The notes: generated by a model from the sequence alone, not told the origin. A stretch of DNA of 61,388 bases from Betaproteobacteria bacterium (GCA_013289985.1 JABCYW010000020.1:1-61388); one strand, 5' to 3'. Positions 45,792-55,298 are shown, numbered from the stretch's first letter. Numbers and translations: made by a program.

Positions 45792-46363
45792 TGGCATCGC
45801 ACCTCTTGGTAGACACCATGCGCATTGCGCGCCCCGCGGGAGTCATCGAGGTTGTGAACGAGCCGACGTATTCGTTTGGCTCTGCCGACAACGTGCGCAG
45901 CTATCCGGTCGAGCGGGATCTTGCCCTCGGATCGCGTGCCAGTTCAACCCACGGTGTTCTTCTCGACGGAGTTCCGATCGCCGTGTTCGCGAACGGTGGC
46001 GGCGCCAGCGGCGTTCACGATCACTCGGCCGTTTTTGTGAATGGGCTCCTGTACCTTGCGGTAGGAGACTGCGTAGTTTGCATGAGCGTGTCTCCGATCG
46101 ACGTGAAGTGGTCGCTTCAAGTCGATTCAGCGACTTGCTTCGGCATTCACTACGATCAATCTCATGGCGCGTTCATCTCGCACGGCGAGTTGGAGATTGC
46201 GCGGTTTTCGGAGGCCGGGGCGATCCTTTGGGGTTCGTCGGGTGCCGAGGTGTTCTCTGAAGGTTTTGCGTTGCGGAGCGACTTCATCGAGGCAATCGAC
46301 TTCGACCACCGGACCTACCGATTCCGGTACGAGGACGGTCTGCCGTTCGCCGCCCAGCATTGA
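45791..46363 (+). CDS. Unknown protein in the rimO insertion
   Basis: 190 residues starting at the ATG at 45791, which shares the A of the previous TGA stop. No known family is recognised. It reads as repeated beta-strands (HGVLLDGVPIAVFANGGG, HSAVFVNGLLYLAVGDCVVCMSV, AFISHGELEIARFSE, GAILWGSSGAEVF), suggesting a beta-sandwich or partial beta-propeller. No signal peptide is present. Codon use is less GC-rich than in the flanking housekeeping genes. Confidence 0.7.
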   Translation: MASHLLVDTMRIARPAGVIEVVNEPTYSFGSADNVRSYPVERDLALGSRASSTHGVLLDGVPIAVFANGGGASGVHDHSAVFVNGLLYLAVGDCVVCMSVSPIDVKWSLQVDSATCFGIHYDQSHGAFISHGELEIARFSEAGAILWGSSGAEVFSEGFALRSDFIEAIDFDHRTYRFRYEDGLPFAAQH

Positions 46364-46424
46364 TCGTGTGGGACGCCGCCGGCAGGTGCCCTCGCTTAAA
46401 TGTGCCGACTGGCATCGAAGTGAT

Positions 46425-47420
46425 TCAGTCGCTGCCTAGCTTCTTGTTGTCGCTCTTTGATGGACGTCCTGGGCCAGCCTTTTGACGGGCTTTCGACACG
46501 GCACCTACCGCGATGGCTTGTGCTTTCTCACTCTCACATGTCTCAAGCTCGCTTTTCGCGGCATCGCTCATTCGATGGAGCGGCATGTCGACCAACGCAA
46601 CTTGGCTACGGGCGATGAACACGTCCAGGCCGGATTCTCGGTCGGAGAGATCTAGGGTAAGTGTGTCATTCTCCTGCTCAATTTCGCAGAAAGCTGACCA
46701 AGATGCTTCGTCGTCGACGTGCAGTTCTCGCAAGGTTCCATCGTCGTAATGCACCCTGGTGGTCAATATCAGCTTGAAGCATTTGTCCTGGTCTAGTTCT
46801 TCCTGCTCGATCAGGTCTTCAATTGCTCCTTTGAAGGCTTCTGACGAATCGTCATCTCCGAAGCCCAGGAAGTGGTCCTCGAGGGCTCTATAGACTTCCG
46901 GCGAATGACCCTGGTAGCTGTCCCAGCCTAGCTCCCAATCGTCAGCCACTTCATCGGCGTTGTCGTCGAGGATGGAGATCTGACGAACTGACTCGACGTT
47001 GATGAGAAGCGCGCGATTGTTCAGCGTAGTTGCAACGATCCAAGGTGCATCGCGCGTCGCACTCGAAATGGCGCCACTGATCCTGTTGGCTTCGCGCAGC
47101 GTTATGGGATACCAGGTGCTCTTTGAGGCGCCTGGGGAGCGTATGCCAAGATGTCCCCAAAAGCCTTCGTCGGACCTGGCGAAAAGGTGGTACCGATTGG
47201 TGGTGATCGAATCCTTTCCCGTTGCGGCAAACGGATTGCGCCCTAGCAAATCGTCGACGCTGGTACCGAAGATGAGAGCAAGGTCCCTCAGTGCCGCAAT
47301 GCTCGGTTCACTTTTGCCTGTTTCCCAGCGTGCGATCGTCTGCTGAGTGGTCTCGAGCATCTCGGCAAGCCGATCCTGAGTGAAACCGTGCGCGAGCCTG
47401 AGTTTCTTGAGGCTGTCCAT
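46425..47420 (-). CDS. XRE-family HTH regulator with large C-terminal domain
   Basis: 331 residues from the ATG at 47420 (GGAG about 6 nt upstream). Residues 1-60 are a Cro/C1-type helix-turn-helix (RLAHGFTQDRLAEMLETTQQ, TIARWETGKSEPSIAALRDLA). The following ~240 residues are of unknown type, acidic in the middle (DDDSSEAFKGAIEDLIEQEELDQ). The basic tail KARQKAGPGRPSKSDNKK contains a GRP core like an AT-hook. It is convergent with the two unknown genes and has a palindrome over its own promoter, so it is probably autoregulated. Base composition is plainly more AT-rich than its neighbours. Confidence 0.85.
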   Translation of the reverse strand: MDSLKKLRLAHGFTQDRLAEMLETTQQTIARWETGKSEPSIAALRDLALIFGTSVDDLLGRNPFAATGKDSITTNRYHLFARSDEGFWGHLGIRSPGASKSTWYPITLREANRISGAISSATRDAPWIVATTLNNRALLINVESVRQISILDDNADEVADDWELGWDSYQGHSPEVYRALEDHFLGFGDDDSSEAFKGAIEDLIEQEELDQDKCFKLILTTRVHYDDGTLRELHVDDEASWSAFCEIEQENDTLTLDLSDRESGLDVFIARSQVALVDMPLHRMSDAAKSELETCESEKAQAIAVGAVSKARQKAGPGRPSKSDNKKLGSD

Positions 47421-47444
47421 GTGATCTCCAAAAAGCGTTTCGTA

Positions 47445-47479
47445 AGTATAAAAACTCTTTTTATGTGTTGTAAACACAT
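47445..47479 (-). promoter_or_regulatory. XRE gene promoter overlapped by a 17-bp palindrome
   Basis: On the minus strand, TTTACA (complement of 47469-47474) and TATACT (complement of 47445-47450) are 18 bp apart. The palindrome ATGTGTTGTAAACACAT at 47463-47479 (7 bp arms, 3-bp centre) covers the -35. Position and symmetry suggest the operator bound by the XRE protein itself. Confidence 0.65.
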
Positions 47480-47648
47480 TTTTGGTGTTTTTTTAAGATG
47501 GCGATTGCACTGTTCAGGCTGGGGACGCTGCGGCGGGGCTGCGTAATGGCGGCTTTACCGCTTCCTCCAGTTGCTATCAGGCGCCACCAATAGCGGTAGG
47601 GCACGGTTCGCCTGTTCCGATTGGGTCGTCGGTTTAGGAACAGTCTCC

Positions 47649-47678
47649 TTGGGCGACCCCTGGAACACTGTTTACGAT
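47649..47678 (+). promoter_or_regulatory. Tentative promoter of the rebuilt rimO
   Basis: TTGGGC at 47649-47654 and TACGAT at 47673-47678 (18-bp spacing) lie about 50 bp before the rimO ATG at 47726, in DNA brought with the insertion. Weak match to consensus. Confidence 0.35.
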
Positions 47679-47725
47679 AGAATGATGGGTTGTCCGTGGG
47701 CGAGGTTCCACTGCGAGAAAGTCCA

Positions 47726-49123
47726 ATGGAATCAACTACTTATCCCACTCCGACCAGCGCCGCCAAGGAGCCGACCATCGCCTTCGTCAGCCTCGGCTGC
47801 CCCAAGGCCCTCACCGACTCCGAGCTCATCCTCACGCAGCTGCGCGCCGAGGGCTACGGCACCAGCAAGAGCTACGCGGGCGCCGATCTCGTGGTGGTCA
47901 ACACCTGCGGGTTCATCGACGACGCCGTCAAGGAGAGCCTGGACGCGATCGGCGAGGCGCTGGCCGAGAACGGCAAGGTGATCGTCACCGGTTGCCTGGG
48001 CGCCAAGCCGGGCAAGGCCGGCGGCGACAACCTGATCCGCGAGATCCACCCGAAGGTGCTGGCCGTCACCGGCCCGCACGCCACGCAGGAGGTGATGGAC
48101 GCGGTGCACCTGCACGTGCCCAAGCCGCACGACCCGTTCATCGACCTGGTGCCGCCGCAGGGCATCAAGCTCACGCCGCGCCACTACGCGTACCTGAAGA
48201 TCAGCGAGGGCTGCAACCATCGCTGCACGTTCTGCATCATCCCCAGCATGCGTGGCGACCTGGTGTCGCGGCCCATCGGCGACGTGCTGGGCGAGGCGCA
48301 GCGCCTGTTCGAGGCCGGCGTCAAGGAGCTGCTGGTGGTGAGCCAGGACACCTCGGCCTACGGCGTCGACGTGCAGTACCGCACCGGCTTCTGGGACGGC
48401 AAGCCGGTCAAGACCCGCATGCTGGACCTGTGCGAGCGCCTGGGCGAGCTGGCCGGGAAGTACGGCGCGTGGGTGCGCCTGCACTACGTGTACCCGTATC
48501 CGCACGTGGACAACGTGATCGACCTGATGGCCGCGGGCCAGATCCTGCCGTACCTGGACATCCCGTTCCAGCACGCCCATCCGGCGGTGCTCAAGCGCAT
48601 GAAGCGGCCGGGCACCGGCGAGCGCACGCTGGAGCGCATCCAGGCGTGGCGCGCGAAGTGTCCCGAGCTGGTCATCCGCAGCACCTTCATCGCCGGCTTC
48701 CCGGGCGAGACGGAAGAGGAATTCCAGGCGCTGCTCGACTTCCTGGGCGAGGCGCAGATCGACCGCGCGGGCTGCTTCGCCTACTCGCCGGTGGAAGGCG
48801 CCACGGCCAACGAGATCGAAGGCCAGCTGCCGCAGGAACTGCGCGAGGAGCGCCGCGCGCGCTTCATGGCGGTGGCCGAGCAGGTGTCCACCGAGCGCCT
48901 GCAGCGCCGCGTGGGCGCGACCATGCAGGTGCTCGTCGACAAGGCGCCCATGCTGGGCCGCAAGGGCGGCGTCGGCCGTTCCTACGCCGACGCGCCGGAG
49001 ATCGACGGCATCGTGCGCCTGCTGCCGCCGGAGAAGCTGTCCAAGCAGCTGAAGGTGGGCGAGTTCACGCGCGCCCGCATCGTCGCCACCGAGGGCCACG
49101 ACCTCGTCGCGCTGCCGATCTGA
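47726..49123 (+). CDS. rimO: Ribosomal protein S12 methylthiotransferase RimO
   Basis: 465 residues from the ATG at 47726; an in-frame TTG at 47690 would add 12 residues and is less likely. The UPF0004 region has [15 protein letters not shown] and TGCLGAK (cluster cysteines). The radical-SAM motif GCNHRCTFC supplies C163, C167 and C170, followed by [11 protein letters not shown] and a C-terminal TRAM domain. It methylthiolates an aspartate of S12. The first ~15 codons ([14 protein letters not shown]) differ from the remnant at 45340, so the gene acquired a new 5' end and promoter with the insertion. It overlaps metC as TGATG. Confidence 0.94.
   Translation: MESTTYPTPTSAAKEPTIAFVSLGCPKALTDSELILTQLRAEGYGTSKSYAGADLVVVNTCGFIDDAVKESLDAIGEALAENGKVIVTGCLGAKPGKAGGDNLIREIHPKVLAVTGPHATQEVMDAVHLHVPKPHDPFIDLVPPQGIKLTPRHYAYLKISEGCNHRCTFCIIPSMRGDLVSRPIGDVLGEAQRLFEAGVKELLVVSQDTSAYGVDVQYRTGFWDGKPVKTRMLDLCERLGELAGKYGAWVRLHYVYPYPHVDNVIDLMAAGQILPYLDIPFQHAHPAVLKRMKRPGTGERTLERIQAWRAKCPELVIRSTFIAGFPGETEEEFQALLDFLGEAQIDRAGCFAYSPVEGATANEIEGQLPQELREERRARFMAVAEQVSTERLQRRVGATMQVLVDKAPMLGRKGGVGRSYADAPEIDGIVRLLPPEKLSKQLKVGEFTRARIVATEGHDLVALPI
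47771..47798. repeat. Right copy of the 28-bp direct repeat (att-like)
   Basis: 27 of 28 bases match the left copy at 45391-45418. It falls inside the functional rimO at the codons for [10 protein letters not shown], about 45 bp after the start. Confidence 0.8.
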
Positions 49124-50343
49124 TGGCCGAGTCCCGCGACGCCCACGACGACGCGCCGTCCACGCGCCAGATCCACCACGGCTACGTGCCGCCGGCCGGA
49201 TTCGCCGCCGTGGCCCCGGCGATGCATCGCGCGTCGACGGTGCTGTTCAAGGACGTCGCCGCGATGCGCGCCAGCTCCTGGCTGGACAAGGACACCTACA
49301 CCTACGGCCTGCACGGCACGCCCACGTCGTTCACGCTGGAGGCGCGCCTGGCCACGCTCGAGGGCGGCACGCACGCGATGCTGGTGCCCAGCGGCCTGGC
49401 CGCGATCGCGCTGGTCGACCAGTCGCTGCTGTCCAGCGGCGACACGGTGCTGATCCCTTCGAACGCCTACTTCCCGAACCGCAGCCTGGCCACGCACGAG
49501 CTGGCGCGCTGGGGCATCGTCCACCGCTTCTACGATCCGATGGACGTGGAGTCGCTGCGCGCGGCGCTTGGCGAGGACGTCAGGCTGGTGTGGATCGAGC
49601 CACCGGGCTCGGTCACGCTGGAGTTCCCCGACCTGCGCGCGCTCGTGCGCGCGGTCCGCGCGCACGCGCCCCGCGCGGTCGTGGCGCTGGACAACACCTG
49701 GGGCAGCGGCATCGCCTTCGACGCGTTCGATCTCGAGCCCGGCGCCACGCCGGCGCTGGGCGTCGACCTCACGATCCACGCGCTCACCAAGTACCCGTCG
49801 GGCGGCGCGGACGTGATGATGGGCTCCGTCGTCACGCGCTCGCAGGCGCTGCACGACCAGCTCGCGCTGTCGCATTGCCGCCTGGGCCTGGGCGTGGGCC
49901 CCAACGACGTGGAGCTGGTGCTGCGCGGGCTGCAGACGGTGGCGCTGCGCTACGCCGCCCAGGACGCCTCGACGCGGCGCATCGCGCGGTGGGCCCTCGG
50001 CCGCAAGGAGTTCGCGCGCGTCCTGCATCCGGCCACGCCCGGATCGCCGGGGCACGAGCATTGGGCCGCGCAATGCCGCGCGGCGGCGGGCCTCGTGAGC
50101 CTGGAGTTCGATCCGGCCTACGCGCCGGAGCGCGTCGAACGCTTCGTCGACGACCTGCGCCTGTTCGGCATCGGCTGGTCGTGGGCGGGGCCGATGAGTC
50201 TCGCGGTGCCTTACCGCGCGGCGACCGATCGCGTGTCCTCGACCGTCTACAAGGGCACGGTGGTGCGGCTGTCCATCGGGCTGGAGGATGTGGGCGACCT
50301 GATCCGCGACCTTGAAGCGGCCTTGGAGAAGCTGGGCGCTTAG
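49123..50343 (+). CDS. metC: Cystathionine beta-lyase (PLP, Cys/Met metabolism)
   Basis: 406 residues. It begins at the ATG that shares bases with the rimO stop (TGATG). Motifs are YTYGLHGTPTSFTLEARLATLEGG, VPSGLAAIALVD (phosphate-binding region), VALDNTWGSGIAFDAF (Asp contacting PLP) and HALTKYPSGGADVMMG with Schiff-base lysine K223. The enzyme cleaves cystathionine to homocysteine, pyruvate and ammonia in methionine biosynthesis. MetC is the best match, but related gamma-lyases cannot be excluded. Confidence 0.85.
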   Translation: MAESRDAHDDAPSTRQIHHGYVPPAGFAAVAPAMHRASTVLFKDVAAMRASSWLDKDTYTYGLHGTPTSFTLEARLATLEGGTHAMLVPSGLAAIALVDQSLLSSGDTVLIPSNAYFPNRSLATHELARWGIVHRFYDPMDVESLRAALGEDVRLVWIEPPGSVTLEFPDLRALVRAVRAHAPRAVVALDNTWGSGIAFDAFDLEPGATPALGVDLTIHALTKYPSGGADVMMGSVVTRSQALHDQLALSHCRLGLGVGPNDVELVLRGLQTVALRYAAQDASTRRIARWALGRKEFARVLHPATPGSPGHEHWAAQCRAAAGLVSLEFDPAYAPERVERFVDDLRLFGIGWSWAGPMSLAVPYRAATDRVSSTVYKGTVVRLSIGLEDVGDLIRDLEAALEKLGA

Positions 50344-50347
50344 GCCC

Positions 50348-50818
50348 TTAGTCCTTGCTCGGCCCCGATACCTTGTGGCGCATCAGCCGCCCCTTCTCGC
50401 GCTCCCAGTCGCGCTCCTTGATCGTGTTGCGCTTGTCGTGGTCGGCCTTGCCCTTGGCCAGTGCGATGTCGGCCTTCACGTAGCTGCCCTTGAAGTGCAG
50501 GTTCAGCGGCACCATCGTGAAGCCGCGCTGCTCCACCTTGCCGATGAGGCGCTTGATCTCCTCGCCGCGCATCAGCAGCTTCTTGGTGCGGTCGGCCTCG
50601 GGATTGACGTGCGTGGAGGCCGAGCGCAGCGCGTTGATGCGGCAGCCGATCATCCACAGGTCGCCGCCCTTGATGACGACATAGCCGTCCGTCAGCTGCA
50701 CCTGTCCCGCGCGGATGGCCTTCACCTCCCAGCCCTGGAGCACCAGGCCGGCCTCGTACGTCTCTTCGATGTGGTATTCGAACCGCGCGCGGCGATTCTC
50801 TGCGATGAAGGCGGACAT
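50348..50818 (-). CDS. smpB: SsrA-binding protein SmpB
   Basis: 156 residues of the usual SmpB fold. It starts [35 protein letters not shown], with [33 protein letters not shown] near the C-terminus. It partners tmRNA in ribosome rescue. Its start is only 26 bp from the divergent ratA start; the tmRNA gene itself is not seen in the window. Confidence 0.95.
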   Translation of the reverse strand: MSAFIAENRRARFEYHIEETYEAGLVLQGWEVKAIRAGQVQLTDGYVVIKGGDLWMIGCRINALRSASTHVNPEADRTKKLLMRGEEIKRLIGKVEQRGFTMVPLNLHFKGSYVKADIALAKGKADHDKRNTIKERDWEREKGRLMRHKVSGPSKD

Positions 50819-50844
50819 GGTGGCGCTTAAAATTCTTCCATTGT

Positions 50845-51342
50845 ATGAAGCACGTCAAGAAGTCCGTCCTCCTGTGGTACTCCGCTCGCGAAATGTACGA
50901 GCTCGTCGTCAACGTGGACGACTATCCGAAGTTCCTGCCCTGGTGCGAATCGGCCACCGTGCTGGAGCGCCGTCCGGCCGACCCGGCGACGGGCGCGCCC
51001 GCGGGTATGACCGCTCGCCTGGGCCTGTCGTACGCGGGCGTGCGCCAGTCGTTCACGACGCGCAACGAGGAGGTGCGGGGCGAGTCGGTGAAACTCAAGC
51101 TCGTCGACGGCCCGTTCTCGCAGCTCGATGGCGTGTGGCAGTTCAAGCCGCTCAAGCAGCCCGACCCGACGCAGCCCGTGAACCCGGACGAGCCGGTGGC
51201 TTGCCGGGTGGAGTTCGACCTCATGTACGCATTCTCCAACCGCGTGTTCGAGGCGGTGCTGAGCCCGGTCTTCGACCAGGTGGCCAACACCTTCGTCGAC
51301 TCCTTCGTCAAGCGCGCGGCGCAGGTCTATGGCGAGCGTTGA
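50845..51342 (+). CDS. ratA: RatA/Coq10-type START-domain protein
   Basis: 165 residues. [42 protein letters not shown] is the typical RatA start. [34 protein letters not shown] and [40 protein letters not shown] complete the START fold. E. coli RatA is described as inhibiting 70S assembly; other homologues bind ubiquinone. The gene overlaps the next by 14 bp. No Shine-Dalgarno is visible in its very short leader. Confidence 0.9.
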   Translation: MKHVKKSVLLWYSAREMYELVVNVDDYPKFLPWCESATVLERRPADPATGAPAGMTARLGLSYAGVRQSFTTRNEEVRGESVKLKLVDGPFSQLDGVWQFKPLKQPDPTQPVNPDEPVACRVEFDLMYAFSNRVFEAVLSPVFDQVANTFVDSFVKRAAQVYGER

Positions 51343-51682
51343 GATTCGGGTCCAGGTGGTGTGGAGCCCGGCCGAGCGCGAGACGCTGAGCGTCGAGCTG
51401 CGCCTGCCGCCGGAGGCCACGCTGGCCGATGCGCTGGCCGCGACGGGCTGGCCGGCGCTGGCGAGCGCGGCGCAAGGGGATGCGGCCTTCGCGGCGGCCG
51501 GGCTGTCGGCCGCGGTCTGGAGCAAGGGGAGGGCGCTGGCGCACCCGTTGCGCGACGGCGACCGCGTGGAGGTGCTGCGCGACCTGCAGATCGACCCGAT
51601 GGAGGCGCGCCGCGTGCGCTACGAGGCGGCCGGCGGCATCGATGCGCTGCGCCGGCGCGGGTACGCCGGACGCAAGCGCTGA
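51329..51682 (+). CDS. rnfH: RnfH/RatB family protein
   Basis: 117 residues with a ubiquitin-like fold: [37 protein letters not shown] and DGDRVEVLRDLQIDPMEARRVRYEA. The RatA-RnfH pairing is widespread. The start ATG lies inside the ratA end. Function is not established. It ends 9 bp before the stop of the convergent DUF4124 gene. Confidence 0.88.
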   Translation: MASVEIRVQVVWSPAERETLSVELRLPPEATLADALAATGWPALASAAQGDAAFAAAGLSAAVWSKGRALAHPLRDGDRVEVLRDLQIDPMEARRVRYEAAGGIDALRRRGYAGRKR

Positions 51683-51691
51683 CCGGGTTGC

Positions 51692-52213
51692 CTAGTGCGC
51701 CGGCGCGGCACCGCAGCTGGATGCGATCACGTCCTGCGTGCGCTGGATTTCCGCGGCGCGGCCGGCGTCGTCGAGCACCTCGCGCTCGCCGTTGGCGTTC
51801 GTGCGGGCGATGCGCTGGCCTTCCTGCAGCGGCTTGAGCATGGCCTGGGCGCGCGTGCAGTTGTCCTTGCGAATGGCGGCGTTCCTGGCGTCCAGCTCGG
51901 CGCGCTCGGCCTTGTCCTTGTCCGCCTTCTCCTGGTCTGCGAGCTTCTTCTTCCTTTCCAGCGCGCTGTCGCCGGCGGGGACGGATGCCGGCGCGGCGGA
52001 GGACGCCGGTGTCGTCAGCACCGGGCCGGCGCCGACGGTCGGCCCGCTGATGATGTCCTTGGCCGGCGTTCCGGGCGGCGGCGGCGTGTCGCCGATGTGC
52101 ATCTGGCCCGACGCGTCGCGCCACTTCCAGAAGGCCTGGGCATGGGCGCCGGTGGCGGCCAGCGCCAGCAGGCCGGCGGCGAAGGACAGGGCGAACTTTT
52201 GCATGGGCTGCAT
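51692..52213 (-). CDS. DUF4124-domain periplasmic protein
   Basis: 173 residues. The signal peptide is MQKFALSFAAGLLALAATGAHAQA, followed by the DUF4124 motif FWKWRDASGQMHIGDTPPPPGTPAKDI. Next is a low-complexity Ala/Pro/Val linker and a lysine-rich coiled-coil helix (LERKKKLADQEKADKDKAERAELDARN). A second ATG at 52204 would also serve as start. DUF4124 proteins are small envelope proteins of unknown role in Burkholderiales. Confidence 0.85.
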   Translation of the reverse strand: MQPMQKFALSFAAGLLALAATGAHAQAFWKWRDASGQMHIGDTPPPPGTPAKDIISGPTVGAGPVLTTPASSAAPASVPAGDSALERKKKLADQEKADKDKAERAELDARNAAIRKDNCTRAQAMLKPLQEGQRIARTNANGEREVLDDAGRAAEIQRTQDVIASSCGAAPAH

Positions 52214-52402
52214 TTCTTGTGAACGGGTGAGGAACCAACGAGGGGCGCCCGGGGCGCGTTGACACATTCTCGTGTCTTTCAGCCGCCGCGGCGCCGAGTG
52301 TAGTGCTCTGCAGTGGTGACAAATCGCAAACAAATCGGCGCCGCGGCGCCTGGCGGAAGCCGGTTCGTCAAGGCCCTGCCCGGCAAAGGTCCGCGCTGTC
52401 CG

Positions 52403-52408
52403 TATAAT
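52403..52408 (+). promoter_or_regulatory. guaB promoter -10 element
   Basis: A consensus TATAAT lies 26 bp before the guaB ATG and is followed by a GC-rich discriminator (CCGC), the pattern of stringently controlled promoters. No good -35 is visible at the expected distance. Confidence 0.65.
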
Positions 52409-52434
52409 CCGCTTTTGCGTCTGGAGCTTCCTCT

Positions 52435-53901
52435 ATGCGCCTTCTAGGCAAAGCGCTCACCTTCGACGATGTGTTGTTGGTGCCGGCATATTCCCAGGTG
52501 TTGCCCCGCGACACCAGCCTGCGGACTCATTTCACCCGCAACATCGTCCTCAACCTGCCCGTCGTCTCGGCGGCCATGGACACCGTCACCGAGGCCCGCC
52601 TGGCGATCGCGATCGCCCAGGAAGGCGGCATCGGGGTCATCCACAAGAACCTCACGGCCATGCAGCAGGCCGCCGAAGTGGCGCGCGTCAAGCGCTACGA
52701 ATCGGGCCTGTTGCGCGATCCGGTCACCATCGCGCCGGGCGCCCGCGTGCGCGACGTGGTGGAGCTGTCGCGCCTGCATGGCGTGTCGGGCTTCCCGGTG
52801 GTGGACAACGGCCGCGTGGTGGGCATCGTCACCAACCGCGACCTGCGCTTCGAGACCCGCATGGACGCCCCGGTGCGCGAGATCATGACGCCGCAGGAGC
52901 GCCTGATCACGGTGCCCGAGGGCACCTCCCTGGCCGTGGCCAAGGAACTGATGCACCGCCACAAGCTGGAGCGCGTGCTGGTGGTCAACGACGCGTTCGA
53001 GCTGCGCGGCCTGTTCACGGTGAAAGACATCACCAAGCAGAACACCTTCCCGAACGCCGCGCGCGATTCGCACGGCAAGCTGCGCGTGGCGGCCGCCGTC
53101 GGCGTCGGCGACGGCACCGAGGAGCGCGTCGAGCTGCTGGCCAAGGCCGGCGTCGACGCCATCGTGGTCGACACCGCCCACGGCCACAGCCAGGGCGTCA
53201 TCGACCGCGTGAAGTGGGTCAAGAAGAACTTCCCGCAGGTCGACGTCGTCGGCGGCAACATCGCCACCGGCGCGGCCGCGCTGGCGCTGGCCGAGGCCGG
53301 CGCCGACGCGGTGAAGGTGGGCATCGGCCCGGGCTCCATCTGCACCACGCGCATCGTCGCCGGTGTGGGCGTGCCCCAGGTCATGGCCATCGACAACGTG
53401 GCCACCGCGCTGCAGGGCACCGGCGTGCCGCTGATCGGCGACGGCGGCATCCGCTACTCGGGCGACATCGCCAAGGCCATCGCCGCCGGTGCCAGCACCG
53501 TCATGATGGGCGGCATGTTCGCTGGCACCGAAGAGGCGCCGGGCGAGGTCATCCTGTTCCAGGGCCGCAGCTACAAGAGCTACCGCGGCATGGGCTCCAT
53601 CGGCGCGATGAAGGCCGGCTCGGCCGATCGCTACTTCCAGGAAGCCGACGACAACCCGAACGCCGACAAGCTCGTGCCTGAAGGCATCGAGGGCCGCGTG
53701 CCGTACAAGGGCTCGGTGGTGTCCATCCTGTTCCAGATGGCCGGCGGCCTGCGGGCTTCGATGGGCTACTGCGGTTGCCCGACGATCGACGACATGCGCA
53801 ACAAGGCGGAGTTCGTCGAGATCACGTCGGCCGGCATCCGCGAGAGCCACGTGCACGACGTGCAGATCACGAAGGAAGCCCCGAACTACCGGGCCGACTG
53901 A
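52435..53901 (+). CDS. guaB: Inosine-5'-monophosphate dehydrogenase
   Basis: 488 residues, the usual length. The N-terminal region is [21 protein letters not shown]. Two CBS domains occupy ~95-210 ([31 protein letters not shown]). The catalytic loop [15 protein letters not shown] has Cys303, followed by [10 protein letters not shown]-like [14 protein letters not shown]. It oxidises IMP to XMP in GMP biosynthesis. GGAG lies about 9 nt upstream of the ATG. Confidence 0.97.
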   Translation: MRLLGKALTFDDVLLVPAYSQVLPRDTSLRTHFTRNIVLNLPVVSAAMDTVTEARLAIAIAQEGGIGVIHKNLTAMQQAAEVARVKRYESGLLRDPVTIAPGARVRDVVELSRLHGVSGFPVVDNGRVVGIVTNRDLRFETRMDAPVREIMTPQERLITVPEGTSLAVAKELMHRHKLERVLVVNDAFELRGLFTVKDITKQNTFPNAARDSHGKLRVAAAVGVGDGTEERVELLAKAGVDAIVVDTAHGHSQGVIDRVKWVKKNFPQVDVVGGNIATGAAALALAEAGADAVKVGIGPGSICTTRIVAGVGVPQVMAIDNVATALQGTGVPLIGDGGIRYSGDIAKAIAAGASTVMMGGMFAGTEEAPGEVILFQGRSYKSYRGMGSIGAMKAGSADRYFQEADDNPNADKLVPEGIEGRVPYKGSVVSILFQMAGGLRASMGYCGCPTIDDMRNKAEFVEITSAGIRESHVHDVQITKEAPNYRAD

Positions 53902-53921
53902 GTGGCGACACGCTGAGAGAC

Positions 53922-53945
53922 AGCCGCCCGGTTCGCCGGGCGGTT
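53922..53945 (+). terminator. Hairpin after guaB with a UUCG loop
   Basis: CCGCCCGG, tetraloop TTCG and CCGGGCGG form a perfect 8-bp stem at 53924-53943, extended by one A-T and one G-T pair. The following TTGCGCTTTG is only a weak U-tract, so it may attenuate rather than fully stop transcription into the MFS gene. Confidence 0.6.
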
Positions 53946-53984
53946 GCGCTTTGCGGAAAACCTTTCATCCAACCCCCAGCCACC

Positions 53985-55265
53985 GTGAGCGCAGACCCGA
54001 CCCCCGCCGTCGATTCCCGCACCGCCGCCGGCAAGCGCCAGGCGGCGATGCCGTTCATCATGGTGACGGTGCTGATCGACATGATCTCGATCGGGCTGAT
54101 CATCCCGGTGCTGCCCAAGCTCGTCGGAACGTTCGAGACGACGGCCGCGGCGCAGGTCGGCGCCTATGCATGGGTGGCGATGGCGTTCGGCTTCGCCAAC
54201 TTCATCGGCTCGCCCATCCTCGGTGCGCTGTCCGACCGCTACGGCCGCCGGCCGGTGCTGTTGATCGGCTTCAGCGGCCTCGCGCTGAGCTTCTTCGTCA
54301 CCGCGCTCGCCACCGCGTTGTGGATGCTGATCGTCGTGCGCCTGTTCAGTGGGGCGCTGCAGGCCAACATCGCGGTGGCCAACGCCTACGTGGCCGACAT
54401 CACGCCGCCCGAGGAGCGCGCCGGGCGCTTCGGCATGCTGGGCGCGATGTTCGGCCTCGGCTTCATCCTCGGCCCGGTGCTGGGCGGCCTGCTGGGCGGC
54501 ATCAATCTGCGCCTGCCGTTCTATTGCGCCGGCACGCTGGCCGTCTGCAACTGGCTCTACGGCTTCTTCGTGCTGCCCGAATCGCTGCCGCCGGAGCGCC
54601 GCCAGCCGTTCAGCTGGGCGCGCGCCAACCCGATCGGCTCGTTGATGCATCTGGCGCGGCTCAAGAGCATGGGCGCGCTGCTGGGCGTGGTCGCCTTCGC
54701 GTCGCTGGCGCAGTTCATCCTGCAGGGCACCTGGGCGCTGTACACGCAGCTCAAGTTCGGCTGGGAGCCGCAGCAGATCGGCTGGTCGCTGTGCGCGGTC
54801 GGCGCGATGTCGGTGCTGGTGCAGGGCGTGCTCGTCGGCAAGCTCACCAAGCTGATGTCGGTGCGCCGGCTGGCCACCATCGGACTCGTGTGGTCGGCAT
54901 TGAGCTACGTGGCCTGGGGCGCCGCCACGCAGGGCTGGATGATGTACGCGGTCATCGCCTGCAACGTGCTGGGCTTCGCGGCCGGCGCGTCGCTGCAGAC
55001 GCTGGTGGCCAATGCCGCCGACCAGAAGACCCAGGGGCAGACGATGGGCGCCGTCGCCGGCCTGTCCAGCCTGACGGCCGTGCTCGCGCCGGTCATCGGG
55101 CCGCTGCTGCTGCGAGCGGTGGCCGACGCGCCGCGCGGCGACTGGCGTCTCGGCGCCCCGTACTACGTCTGTGCCGCGCTGCAACTGTGCGCGATGGCCA
55201 TGACCGTCGTCCACTTCCGCCGGCTGCGCGCCAGCGCGCCGGCGCCGGCCGCCGCGCAGTCCTGA
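53985..55265 (+). CDS. MFS transporter, TCR/Tet family
   Basis: 426 residues from a GTG at 53985. About 12 transmembrane segments, first near [22 protein letters not shown]. Motif A of the MFS is [16 protein letters not shown], and [13 protein letters not shown] corresponds to the antiporter-type motif. TCR/Tet members export tetracyclines or other drugs by proton antiport; substrate here is unknown. It lies between guaB and guaA, so it could share their transcript, with the hairpin at 53922 as a possible control point. Confidence 0.88.
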   Translation: MSADPTPAVDSRTAAGKRQAAMPFIMVTVLIDMISIGLIIPVLPKLVGTFETTAAAQVGAYAWVAMAFGFANFIGSPILGALSDRYGRRPVLLIGFSGLALSFFVTALATALWMLIVVRLFSGALQANIAVANAYVADITPPEERAGRFGMLGAMFGLGFILGPVLGGLLGGINLRLPFYCAGTLAVCNWLYGFFVLPESLPPERRQPFSWARANPIGSLMHLARLKSMGALLGVVAFASLAQFILQGTWALYTQLKFGWEPQQIGWSLCAVGAMSVLVQGVLVGKLTKLMSVRRLATIGLVWSALSYVAWGAATQGWMMYAVIACNVLGFAAGASLQTLVANAADQKTQGQTMGAVAGLSSLTAVLAPVIGPLLLRAVADAPRGDWRLGAPYYVCAALQLCAMAMTVVHFRRLRASAPAPAAAQS

Positions 55266-55298
55266 AATCCCTTACTTCACCTCACCCGCCCCGCCGCC

